DNA from: Pyxidicoccus trucidator
GTDB taxonomy: Bacteria > Myxococcota > Myxococcia > Myxococcales > Myxococcaceae
Direction of reading: 5' to 3'
Length of the DNA: 64,000 bases
NCBI RefSeq assembly: GCF_010894435.1
Contig: NZ_JAAIXZ010000012.1
Span: 62,001-126,000, forward strand
In this document: one piece after another, positions 34,262-42,415 of the stretch
Layout of the letters: each line of letters begins with the position of its first letter
How positions within the stretch are numbered: the stretch's first letter is position 1
Program-made: the position numbers and the translations under genes
The notes under the pieces: model-generated
The model's database searches: none
What the model saw: the letters and a program-made list of their open reading frames with translations, nothing else
What the model was told of the DNA's origin: nothing

Positions 34262-35656
34262 CTACTTCGGCTGCTGCGCGAGCCACGCCTTCCACTGCTC
34301 GGCGGTCTCGAGGTCCTTTCCCGACAGCAGCTTGAGGACGTTGACCGCGGGCTCGCGGTTGATGGGCTGGTTGAGCGCCGCCATGTCCACCAGCAGCGGG
34401 CCGAGCTGTCGGATGAGCGGAGCCTGCTGCGCCTTGAGTGCGTCGGGCTTCAAGTCAGTCAGCAGATACTCGAGCAGGAAGAGGGACTTGTTGCGGTCCG
34501 AGGTCTCCGGCAGGGAGGTCGCGTCCACCACCACGGCGATGTCCACCAGGGGCTTCTCCGCCTTCTCCTGGGTGGCGAGCAGCACGCGCAGTACGTTGTT
34601 GCGCACGTGGCTGTCGGGGTCTCGGATGTAGGGCACCAGCCGCTCCACCATCTGCTCCGGCGTGGAGGCGTACGCGAGCAGGAAGGCCGCGGACGCGCGT
34701 GACTCCGCGTCGGACTCCTCGCGCAGCACCCGCGCCAGCGCATCCGCCGCGGCGGGCACCTTCTCGACGAAGTACGTCTCCAGGGGCTCGAGCTCCGGGT
34801 GGCCGAAGCTGATGGGGCAGTGGGTGACGCGGCAGCGGGGCTCGGACGGGTTGAGCTCGCCGGACTGCATGAGCTGGAAGGCCCTCTCCTCAAAGGCCCG
34901 CCACCGGGCGACGAGGCCCTCGGGGTCCTCCGGGTGGCCCGAAGGCTTGGGGAGGAAGCGCAGCCGGTGCGAGTCCTCCGCGTCCACCATGTCCACGGTG
35001 ACGAAGGCGCGGAACTTGTCCTCGCCCGCGAAGAAGTAGACGAACGCCACGTTCGCGAAGGCGAGGTTGTACTTCTCGCGCAGGGTCCGCTCCGTCAGCT
35101 CGAAGAAGGCCTTGCTGTGCACGGCGGGCTTCCCCAGCTCGTACCCCAGCAGGCGGCTGACAATCTCGGCGTTGACGCGGCGCGAGCCATACGCGTCGAT
35201 GGCGCCCAGCGTGGCGATGGGTATCGCCGGAGGCGGCAGGTCCGGCTGCTTCTGGCGGTTCGCCTCCACGCGGGCCACCACCGTGCTCCAGTCGGAGTGG
35301 GCATGGAGCGAGGTCAGCTCCGGGTTGAAGCGCAGGTGCTCCGCCTCCAGGTAGCCGCTGTCGGCCGAGCGCTTCAGCAGGCCGAGCGCCTTTGAGGCGT
35401 CACCGCCCAGCGCGGCGCAGCCCGCCGCCCGGTAGAAGGCCGTGGCGCGGCAGTCGTCGTCCGCGCAGGACCCGGCCACCTCACTGAACCGCTCCGCGCA
35501 GGAGGGGAAGTCCAGCGCCAGGTACGACGCGTCGGCGCGGGCGGACAGCGCCTCGGCATTGGTGGAAGGCTGGGTCCCAGCCTCCCCGGATGTCTTCGGT
35601 GCATGGGCACAGCCCACACCCAGCAGGACCAGCCAGACTCCCAGCGTCTTCTTCAT
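34262..35656 (-). CDS. Lipoprotein with TPR/HEAT-like repeats
   Basis: A 464-residue protein with a clear lipobox (LVLLGVGC, Cys16), so membrane-anchored and facing the periplasm or surface. Residues about 40-130 form Sel1/TPR-like helices (FYRAAGCAALGGDASKALGLLKRSADSGYLEAEHL). The C-terminal 170 residues have HEAT-like helices (ALARVLREESDAESRASAAFLLAYASTPEQMVERLVPYI, segments). Function unknown; similar lipoproteins are common in myxobacteria. Confidence 0.7.
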   Translation of the reverse strand: MKKTLGVWLVLLGVGCAHAPKTSGEAGTQPSTNAEALSARADASYLALDFPSCAERFSEVAGSCADDDCRATAFYRAAGCAALGGDASKALGLLKRSADSGYLEAEHLRFNPELTSLHAHSDWSTVVARVEANRQKQPDLPPPAIPIATLGAIDAYGSRRVNAEIVSRLLGYELGKPAVHSKAFFELTERTLREKYNLAFANVAFVYFFAGEDKFRAFVTVDMVDAEDSHRLRFLPKPSGHPEDPEGLVARWRAFEERAFQLMQSGELNPSEPRCRVTHCPISFGHPELEPLETYFVEKVPAAADALARVLREESDAESRASAAFLLAYASTPEQMVERLVPYIRDPDSHVRNNVLRVLLATQEKAEKPLVDIAVVVDATSLPETSDRNKSLFLLEYLLTDLKPDALKAQQAPLIRQLGPLLVDMAALNQPINREPAVNVLKLLSGKDLETAEQWKAWLAQQPK

Positions 35657-35681
35657 GAGCCCCTCCCTTGGAGGGTCATGA

Positions 35682-35885
35682 CTATCGCACTCCCGTTACG
35701 GGATTGCAGCGCGGACGCACCTCGAAGGTGGCGCCGCGTCCAGGCTCGCTGCGACGCGGATGGAACCGCCATGTCCGTCGACAATCTGCCGGGCGATGAA
35801 GAGCCCCAGGCCGCCATGGTGGCGCGCGGAGGCGGCGCGCTCGAACTTGTGCGAGTGGACGAGCGTCGCCGACCCGATGCTAGGT
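35682..35885 (-). pseudogene. Histidine-kinase C-terminal remnant
   Basis: Reading on the minus strand from just before the sitA6 start gives LVHSHKFERAASARHHGG, then LGLFIARQIVDGHGGSIRV, the G2 end of a HATPase_c domain. The expected final strand (RGATFEVRPR) is present only after a shift to another frame, so there is a frameshift. The rest of the kinase is missing, replaced abruptly by the toxin gene 10 bp away. It is the scar of a kinase gene cut by arrival of the toxin cassette or by a deletion. Confidence 0.72.
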
Positions 35886-35895
35886 TCCGCCGTCT

Positions 35896-36561
35896 ATGCG
35901 GACTCTTCGCGTCGTCTGCGTTTCATTGCTTGCCGTGGCGTGGCTGGGCTGCGCCACCGCACCGCACACGCCCCTGGAGCAGGCTTGGGAAAATGCGGAG
36001 GTCGAGTGCGACGACTCTCGGGAGGACCGGTGCGTCACCCTCCTGTGCCTGGGTGACACCTGCGGCTTCTACCGCTGCGAGGACCTGCCCGGTGAAGTCG
36101 AGCTGGCGCGCTTCCCGGGGGCGCGCCCCCCGGCTGCTTCACCGGGCAGGGGCCCGCGGAGGAACTGGGGCGGCGCGGGAAAGCTTCCTGGTGGGGCCGT
36201 CATGGTCTTCCCCAACTGGAACGGCGGGCCCGAGCGAGTCATCCCCCCTTCACGGCAACTGACGCCCGGGCGCTGGGAGAAGCACCATGTCTTTCCCCAG
36301 GAGCCGGAATTGAAGGCGTGGTTCGTGCGCCAGGGCGTCAACATCCACGACTACACGATGCCCATCCCTCGTGACCTGCACCTCAGGATTCACAGCGTGG
36401 GGGGACGTGGGGGGCGGTGGAACCAAGCCTGGCGAGACTTCGTGAAGGCGAAGCCCGTTGCTACGCCCGAACAGATTTTCAAGCACGCGGGGGAACTCAT
36501 CCACCGCTTCGAGCTCATCGGCGGCCCCGTTCAGCCCTACTATTCCCGCCCTGGAACGTGA
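35896..36561 (+). CDS. sitA6: SitA6-type lipoprotein toxin (copy 1)
   Basis: A 221-residue lipoprotein: signal with LLAVAWLGC (lipid Cys19), a Cys-rich neck (Cys38, 46, 51, 56, 61 in the CVTLLC and CGFYRCED blocks), a Pro/Gly linker, and a C-terminal toxin domain with KHHVFPQ (His130-131), NIHDYTMPIPRD (His151), LHLRIHS (His162, 166) and FKHAGELIHRFELIGG. This matches the TIGR02269/DUF2380-type myxobacterial lipoproteins, which include SitA toxins passed between kin by outer-membrane exchange. The His-rich core suggests an HNH-like nuclease, an inference. Six bp separate it from its immunity gene. Confidence 0.82.
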   Translation: MRTLRVVCVSLLAVAWLGCATAPHTPLEQAWENAEVECDDSREDRCVTLLCLGDTCGFYRCEDLPGEVELARFPGARPPAASPGRGPRRNWGGAGKLPGGAVMVFPNWNGGPERVIPPSRQLTPGRWEKHHVFPQEPELKAWFVRQGVNIHDYTMPIPRDLHLRIHSVGGRGGRWNQAWRDFVKAKPVATPEQIFKHAGELIHRFELIGGPVQPYYSRPGT

Positions 36562-36567
36562 GGACGG

Positions 36568-37287
36568 ATGAGCCGATTCTTCTGGGTGGATGAGGACGAC
36601 GCGGTCGCCGCGAAGCACGGCGGCGAAGCCCACGGCGCGCACAAATGGGGGCTACCCGGAGCGAGGTGTCACACGTGTGGCGCCACCTGGGGCGGGGCGG
36701 GCCACCAGTACCCGAGTGTGGACCTGTCGCAACTGCCAGAACGGAAGGAGTTCGAGAGGGCCAGACCCGAGCCCTTCACCGAGTTCGCGCGCCTGCGCGA
36801 GTTGGTGCGCCCCCTGGCGCCCCCGAATGCGACATTGCCACCCGGTACACGCTTCGGACCGCTGGTGGGCACCGCGTTTGGAAAGCTGCCAGCCTTCAGC
36901 TGGATAATCGAGGTGCTGCTGGTGCGCCGGGAGACGCTGGAGCGCCTCCAGGCCGAAGGCGTGCGGGGCCTCCTCGGCTGCCGCACGGAGCTGCGATTCC
37001 GGCAGAAGAACCCGCCAGAGCTGCTGGAGCTTCAAATTGAACCGCTTGGCCGGCTGCATCCTGACTGCATTCCGTCGGACGTGCCTCCACCCTGCACCAC
37101 CTGCGGCCGGCTTGACCTCACCCGGCCAGACGAACCCATCCTCGACGCCGCGTCCCTGCCCACCGATCTGGACCTCTTCCGCGTTGGCAACTTCGCCACC
37201 ATGGTCATCGGCACCGAGCGCTTCATCGAGGCCGTGCGCCGCCTGGAACTCGACGGCCTCACCATCCGCGAGCTGCCCACGCGGTAG
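36568..37287 (+). CDS. sitI6: SitI6-type double-CXXCG immunity protein (copy 1)
   Basis: A 239-residue soluble protein with two CXXCG zinc-ribbon-like motifs: CHTCG at 34-38, followed by ATWGGAGHQYP, and CTTCG at 176-180. The end reads FRVGNFATMVIGTERFIEAVRRLELDGL. This is the double-CXXCG family known as SitI6 immunity proteins, found directly after SitA6 lipoprotein toxins. It should bind and neutralise the toxin in the cytoplasm. It is about 75 percent similar by eye to copy 2 at 49.2 kb, most strongly at the ends, and more divergent in the middle. Confidence 0.85.
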   Translation: MSRFFWVDEDDAVAAKHGGEAHGAHKWGLPGARCHTCGATWGGAGHQYPSVDLSQLPERKEFERARPEPFTEFARLRELVRPLAPPNATLPPGTRFGPLVGTAFGKLPAFSWIIEVLLVRRETLERLQAEGVRGLLGCRTELRFRQKNPPELLELQIEPLGRLHPDCIPSDVPPPCTTCGRLDLTRPDEPILDAASLPTDLDLFRVGNFATMVIGTERFIEAVRRLELDGLTIRELPTR

Positions 37288-37325
37288 GAACAGCAGGAGC
37301 ACAAGGGCGCCCCTCACCCTCGGGC

Positions 37326-38012
37326 CTACTCCCGCCGGCCCCGCCCCGCCCGCACCGGCGCCAGGAGGCTCGCGAACGCCGCGTTGATGCGCTTCGTCTC
37401 CGCCTCCGCCACCTCGCGGAGCTTCGGCCCCAGCCCCGCCACCTTGTCCGGGTGGTACTGCTGAAGCAGCACGTTGCGTGCCGCCCGCGCCTCCTCGAAC
37501 GACGCCCCCGGCGTCAGCCCCAGCAACAGGTACGGGTCATCCACGGCCACGGGCTCGGGCGCGGGCTTCGCGCGGGAGGCCCGCTTCGCCCGGTTCTTCA
37601 GCAGCCGCTCCATGGCAATGAGCTTCACGCGGGTGAGGATGGCGTCGTTGCGCTCGCGCTGCTTGAGCCGGACATACCCCTGCTGCGACAGCGCGCTGAT
37701 GAACAGCGACACCGCCTGCGTCGCCAGCGCCTGCGTGTCCAGGTTCAGCGCAGGCTCACTCCGCCAGCACAGCTTCCCATCCGCGAAGATGAAGACATCC
37801 CCCGCGTGGACGGCGTCCCCCACACCCCGGAGTGCCTCCGGACTCGCGGAAGCCAGCTTCACGTCCGGGGACCACGCGAAGATGCGGTCCGCCAGCTCCG
37901 GCGGGAAGGCGCTCTCCGTGCCGCTCGCGCTCGCCAACACCACCGATGTGCCGGCGCGGGAGGTGAAGCGACTGAGCTCCGTGGCGGTGCCGAAGAAGGG
38001 AACCGAAAGCAT
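37326..38012 (-). CDS. J-domain protein with novel N-terminal domain
   Basis: A 228-residue protein. The C-terminal 65 residues are a DnaJ domain: PYLLLGLTPGASFEEARAARN, then QYHPDKVAGLG with the HPD triad intact, then ETKRINAAF. The N-terminal 100 residues begin MLSVPFFGTATELSRFTSRAGTSVV and resemble a thioredoxin-like or receiver-like sheet but are not recognised. The middle is basic helix. J-domain proteins stimulate Hsp70; the N-domain would supply the client. It follows the immunity gene in opposite orientation. Confidence 0.78.
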   Translation of the reverse strand: MLSVPFFGTATELSRFTSRAGTSVVLASASGTESAFPPELADRIFAWSPDVKLASASPEALRGVGDAVHAGDVFIFADGKLCWRSEPALNLDTQALATQAVSLFISALSQQGYVRLKQRERNDAILTRVKLIAMERLLKNRAKRASRAKPAPEPVAVDDPYLLLGLTPGASFEEARAARNVLLQQYHPDKVAGLGPKLREVAEAETKRINAAFASLLAPVRAGRGRRE

Positions 38013-38102
38013 GCACAGGACCGTGGCCGCCGAGGCGCTCGCTGAAGCGGCGCGACCATGTAGCGTCCCGCGTTTGAAAAGTCGAGATGGGTCCTGAAAC
38101 GC

Positions 38103-38140
38103 GCACGGGCCCGGCGGAGCAGCGTCGCTCCACCGGGCCC
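38103..38140 (-). terminator. Terminator of the TonB receptor-lipoprotein unit
   Basis: A long stem: ACGGGCCCGG pairs with CCGGGCCCGT, and inside it GGAGC pairs with GCTCC, leaving a 6-nt loop. It begins 30 bp downstream of the lipoprotein stop on the minus strand. The best hairpin in the window by length; no T-run. Confidence 0.65.
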
Positions 38141-38170
38141 GTTGACGAAGTCACCGCATCCGTGTCTCGG

Positions 38171-38971
38171 CTACGGCTCTTCCGACGGCACCTCGCCCGT
38201 GAGCACGCAGATGAGCGCCACCGGGTCGCACTTCACGGGGAAGAGCGGGTTGATGCCCGAGCCGCGCGTCCGCCCCGCGTCGAAGTCCGCGTACGGGTCA
38301 CACGCCACTTCGTTGACGCCGCCGTCGCTGAGCCCGCACGCCACCACCGGCCAGATGCCCTTGGCGGTGTACTCCGCGGTGCAGCCGTTCTCCGTGTACC
38401 GCAGCTCCGCGGCGAACTGCGTGCCCGGAATCCCCGGCGTGTTGTAGATGCGCAGGTTGGACCACTCGTACCCGAAGCTCTGCGCCGGCAGGGCCGCGGG
38501 GCCTCCATCCGGCAGCACCCCGCCGTCCGGCAGGCCCGCCGCCGAGGCGGGCACGTCCAGCCGGGCGGGCGTCAACGTGGGCACGTTGCAGAAGTTGTCC
38601 GGCCCCGGCGCCGCGCTGGCGAACGGGCCCACCGAGTACGTCGTGTGCGTGGGGTCCGGGTCCGGCCGCGACGCGAAGTTCCGCCCCAGCGTCCCCAGCC
38701 GTGCACTGCGCACCGCCACGGTGTCCGCCGCGCTGGGGTCCTCGCTGAAGAACTTCTGCAGGCCCACCCGCTCCGGCTGGAGCCGTGCGCACTGCAGGTC
38801 CGGGTTCTGCCCGGGCTTCAGGGTGTACGTCGCCGCGAACGAGCCGGTGGAGCCGTCGATGCTCGCCCGGGCCACCACGCACTGCGGCTCCGGGTCCTCG
38901 ACATTGCAGGCCACCACGGCCACCGCGGCGGTCGCCACGCCTACGCTCAATCCCATCAATCGGAGTTTCAT
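38171..38971 (-). CDS. Lipoprotein downstream of Oar-like receptor
   Basis: A 266-residue lipoprotein (lipobox VAVVAC, Cys22). The mature part is beta-like, rich in Gly/Asp/Pro, with paired cysteines (CVVA, LQCA, FCNVP, NGCT, VACG, VACDP, KCDPV, LICV) and a Pro-Asp-Gly-Gly loop repeated twice (about 150-160). No family recognised. It directly follows the TonB receptor gene (26 bp) and shares its terminator, so it is probably its surface partner. Confidence 0.65.
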   Translation of the reverse strand: MKLRLMGLSVGVATAAVAVVACNVEDPEPQCVVARASIDGSTGSFAATYTLKPGQNPDLQCARLQPERVGLQKFFSEDPSAADTVAVRSARLGTLGRNFASRPDPDPTHTTYSVGPFASAAPGPDNFCNVPTLTPARLDVPASAAGLPDGGVLPDGGPAALPAQSFGYEWSNLRIYNTPGIPGTQFAAELRYTENGCTAEYTAKGIWPVVACGLSDGGVNEVACDPYADFDAGRTRGSGINPLFPVKCDPVALICVLTGEVPSEEP

Positions 38972-38997
38972 CGGAAGGTGTCCTTTCGAGCGCGGGG

Positions 38998-41900
38998 CTA
39001 GAAGCTCAGCTTCGCGCCGAAGCGGATGGAGCGCGGCGCCTGGTACGCCGTGGGGCGCTTGAAGTTGGGGTTGATGTCGGACTGGCGGATGCGCGGCAGC
39101 CGCGTCCCGTCGGGGAGCACGGTGTACTCAGTCTCCGCGATGGGGACGACCCGGCAGTCGGGGTTGTACGCGTCGAGGCACGCCGACAGGTCCGCCTGCT
39201 TGCCGCCCTGCTCGATGGCGTACACGCGGTTGAGCGCCAGCGTCTGGTCCACGGCGGTGACCTGCTGGAAGTTGAAGAGGTTGAACACGTCCATGGACAG
39301 GCTCAGCGTGTAGTCCTTCGCCAGCTTCTGGCTGAAGCCCACGTGGGTGTCGAGGTTGTGCACCCAGGGCAGCCGACCGGCGCTGCCGCGCGGGAGGATG
39401 AACGTCTCCGAGCCGCTGCGGCGCGGGTGCAGGCCCAGGTAGTTGAGCGGCGTGCCCGAGCGGCTCCGGTAGCCACCACCCACGTTGAAGCTGGTGGTGC
39501 TCGTCAGCGCGAACTCGCGCGCGCCGAAGGCCTTGAACGAGTGCGTGCGGTCGCCGGGCAGCGGGCCCTCGCGGTTGGTGGTGAGCGACAGCAGGTCGAA
39601 GTCGCGCGTCAGGTTGGGCGACAGCTGCCCGGTGTCCGCACGGAACAGGCCAGAGTAGTTGCCGCGCAGCTTGGACCACGTGTAGCTGGCCTGGGCCAGC
39701 CAGCCGTTGGAGAAGGCCTTCTGGTAGTACAGGTTCACCGCGTCGTAGTTGCGGCGGGCGAGCGGGAAGTCCGACGAGAAGCCCTTGCCCGGGTTGCCCA
39801 GGAAGAACGTGTTGCCGTCGTCCCGGCTCATGTCCTCGATGACGTCATTGAGCACGCGCCGCGTGTACGTGAGGCCGACGCGGCCGAGCTTCAAGTCGTA
39901 CTCGCCGCCCAACATGATTTCATCCGCGGACTGCGCGCGGATGTCCGGGTCCACCGGCACGCGGTCTCCGCCCTGGGCATCCCACGTCTGGTTGGGGCCC
40001 TCGCTGGCGTTGCCCAGGCGCTGGCGGTTGGGCGTCGTGCAGCCCGTCAGCAGGGACTCGCGGTCGCTCGGGTTGCAGGCCGGCGCGGCGTAGGTGGCGG
40101 ACAGCAGCTGCTGCTGCGGGAAGGACAGGTCCGCCAGGTCCAGGGGGACGTTTTCGTAGAAGCGCGCGTAGTTGACGAACAGCTTGGAGCGCCCCTGCTG
40201 GGTGAAGTCGTAGATGGCGCCGATGCGCGGCGACCACTGGTTGGGCAGGTGCAGGCCCACCTGGTCGTCCAGGCCGTAGATGGTCTGCACGTCGTAGCGC
40301 AGACCCACGTTCACCGTCACCTTGTCGAACACGGACCAGCTGTCCTGGAGGAAGCCGCCCACCGTCACCGACGAGGACGTGCCCTCCTTGCTGGCGAGGA
40401 ACACCGGCGTGTCCGGGGTGGACAGGTAGCCGTACTCGTTGAGGCTGAACCAGCAGGCGCCGCTCGTGCACTCCTGCCAGGGGGTGCGGCCGGTGCGCGC
40501 GCGGTTGTTGTAGAAGCTGGTGCGCTCCGCGTCGAAGCCGGCCTTGAAGATGTGGTGGCCGAGCGCCTGCAGGAGGTACGTGCCCATCACCTTGCCCTGC
40601 ACGCGGTCCAGCTCCTGCTCGCTGATGGTGCCGGGGCCGCCCGTGGAATAGGAGGTGACGGGGCAGCGGGTGCCCTGCTCCAGCGGCGTGGTGCCGCAGA
40701 CGGACGGGTCGGGCAGCGTCTCGAACTCGGTGATGGAGTGCGGCGCCGGGTTGCGGTTGCGCGTCCAGCTCAGGCGGGACTGCCCGGCCAGGCCGTCGCT
40801 GGAGCCCAGCGCCGAGCCGTCCGACGGCAGGATGGAGTCGGCCTGGTGGTGCCAGCCCAGCGTGGCATCCACGAGGAACTTCTTGTCGAAGAACGACGAG
40901 GACTGCTTCGCGACGATGTCCATGACGCTGTTGGAGCGCCGCGTGGCGATGGACTCGTAGGCGCCCTGGACGAAGCCGGTGCAGGACAGGCCCACGCACA
41001 CCTCGGGGTCTCCGTCGCGGCTGAAGGAGTACTTGCCGGTGCCGCCGGAGGAGCGCGGCGTGCCGAACACGGACACCGACAGGTTGTGGTCGGGGTTGAA
41101 GAGGTACGTCAGCTTGGTCATGTACTGCACGCTGCGCTCGTCCGCGAAGCGGCGCGTCTGGGTGCCTTCAATCGGCGTCACCACGTTGAAGCCGGTGGTC
41201 GGGTCCCTGCGGCGCGCATTCACCGCCGTGCAGCCGTTCGCCGGGTCCACCGCATCGCAGATTTCGTACGCGCTGAGCTGCCGGTCCACCTGGATGCGGT
41301 TGAAGGACGGCGCCACGCCCACGTAGAACCAGAGCTTGTCCTTGATGATGGGGCCGCCCAGGTCGAAGCCGAAGTCGCCCTGGTTCCACGGGCTGCCCTT
41401 GGCGGAGATGACGCTGCCCTCCTGGCGGATTTCCGTCCCCGAGCGCTGGAGCGTGCCCGGCGCCATGTTGGCGAAGACGGAGCCGTGGAACTCGTTGGAG
41501 CCGGACTTGGTGACGACGTTGAGGACGCCGCCGGTGGAGCGGCCGTACTCGGGCATGTAGCCGCCGGTGATGACGTTGACCTCCTGGACGAACTCCACCG
41601 ACAGCGGCGTGCCCAGCGTGCCCACGCTCGGGTCATTCACGGACAGGCCGTCCACCACGTACTGGCTCTCCGGCGAGGAGCTGCCGCTGACGCTCACCCC
41701 GTAGCGGTCCTCCGTGGCGCCCGGGGCCAGCTCGGCCAGCGACTCGAAGGAGCGCGACGCGGAGCCCTTGGAGCCCGGGCGGATGACGGCGATGTTGCGG
41801 ATGAAGTCCGCGTCCACGTTCAGGCCCGCGGTGTTGGAGCCCACGTCCACCGTGGGGGGCGCGGCCGTGATTGAAATCGTCTCGCCCAGCGACGTGGGCA

Positions 41901-42231
41901 GCAGCTGGATGTTGACGCGCACCGTGCGGTCCAGCCGCAGGACGATGTCGCTGCGCACGAAGGGCTCGTACCCGTCCCGCTCCACGCGCACCGTGTAGGT
42001 GCCCGACGGAAGCTGCGGCAGGCGGTACTGGCCGCTGGCGTCCGACACGACGGTCTGCTCCCCCTGGAGCTGCGGGGACGTGGCCGTCACCACCGCGTCC
42101 GCGAGCGGCTTCTGGTCGGCGGCATTGGAGACGGTTCCGGTGATGACCGAGGTGCGCTGGGCGAACGCCCCGGCGCTCCATAGCAACATCGCGAGACACA
42201 GCCCGCGAGCAAGACCTGCGCGTGTAGACAA
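38998..42231 (-). CDS. Oar-like TonB-dependent outer-membrane protein
   Basis: A 1077-residue protein. Start set at TTG with GGAGG ten bases upstream, which gives a clean signal peptide ending SAGAFA. A carboxypeptidase-regulatory-like beta domain follows (ITGTVSNAADQKPLADAVV to GTYTVRVERDGY), then a TonB plug (LVGLSV-type YVVDGLSVNDPSVGT, VNVITGGYMPEYGRSTGGVLNVVTKSGSNE) and a large barrel ending in Phe (IRFGAKLSF). This is the layout of Oar proteins, which in myxobacteria affect adhesion, development and protein transport across the outer membrane. A palindrome shared with three other loci lies 114 bp upstream. Confidence 0.85.
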   Translation of the reverse strand: MSTRAGLARGLCLAMLLWSAGAFAQRTSVITGTVSNAADQKPLADAVVTATSPQLQGEQTVVSDASGQYRLPQLPSGTYTVRVERDGYEPFVRSDIVLRLDRTVRVNIQLLPTSLGETISITAAPPTVDVGSNTAGLNVDADFIRNIAVIRPGSKGSASRSFESLAELAPGATEDRYGVSVSGSSSPESQYVVDGLSVNDPSVGTLGTPLSVEFVQEVNVITGGYMPEYGRSTGGVLNVVTKSGSNEFHGSVFANMAPGTLQRSGTEIRQEGSVISAKGSPWNQGDFGFDLGGPIIKDKLWFYVGVAPSFNRIQVDRQLSAYEICDAVDPANGCTAVNARRRDPTTGFNVVTPIEGTQTRRFADERSVQYMTKLTYLFNPDHNLSVSVFGTPRSSGGTGKYSFSRDGDPEVCVGLSCTGFVQGAYESIATRRSNSVMDIVAKQSSSFFDKKFLVDATLGWHHQADSILPSDGSALGSSDGLAGQSRLSWTRNRNPAPHSITEFETLPDPSVCGTTPLEQGTRCPVTSYSTGGPGTISEQELDRVQGKVMGTYLLQALGHHIFKAGFDAERTSFYNNRARTGRTPWQECTSGACWFSLNEYGYLSTPDTPVFLASKEGTSSSVTVGGFLQDSWSVFDKVTVNVGLRYDVQTIYGLDDQVGLHLPNQWSPRIGAIYDFTQQGRSKLFVNYARFYENVPLDLADLSFPQQQLLSATYAAPACNPSDRESLLTGCTTPNRQRLGNASEGPNQTWDAQGGDRVPVDPDIRAQSADEIMLGGEYDLKLGRVGLTYTRRVLNDVIEDMSRDDGNTFFLGNPGKGFSSDFPLARRNYDAVNLYYQKAFSNGWLAQASYTWSKLRGNYSGLFRADTGQLSPNLTRDFDLLSLTTNREGPLPGDRTHSFKAFGAREFALTSTTSFNVGGGYRSRSGTPLNYLGLHPRRSGSETFILPRGSAGRLPWVHNLDTHVGFSQKLAKDYTLSLSMDVFNLFNFQQVTAVDQTLALNRVYAIEQGGKQADLSACLDAYNPDCRVVPIAETEYTVLPDGTRLPRIRQSDINPNFKRPTAYQAPRSIRFGAKLSF

Positions 42232-42344
42232 AGCTGACTCCCCTCCAAGGAAACTGAAGGCGCACTCTGTCTCAAATCGCGAGAAAGCAACAATGCTGAA
42301 AATAGTGGGCGCGACTGCTTGCAGCCGGGGACGGACCGAGGGCG

Positions 42345-42362
42345 GAAGGAACGTTCGTTCCA
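42345..42362. promoter_or_regulatory. Palindrome copy 3, upstream of Oar-like receptor
   Basis: GGAA-G-GAACGTTC-G-TTCC, the same core as at 7613, 20345 and 59628. It lies 54 bp beyond the GMC oxidoreductase stop and 114 bp upstream of the TonB receptor start, on the promoter side of that gene. This copy and copy 4 are identical over all 18 bases. Confidence 0.6.
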
Positions 42363-42415
42363 GCCACCCTCGTCCCGGGCGGGGAGGCAGTGCGGTCCTC
42401 TTCCCGCGACGCGAA

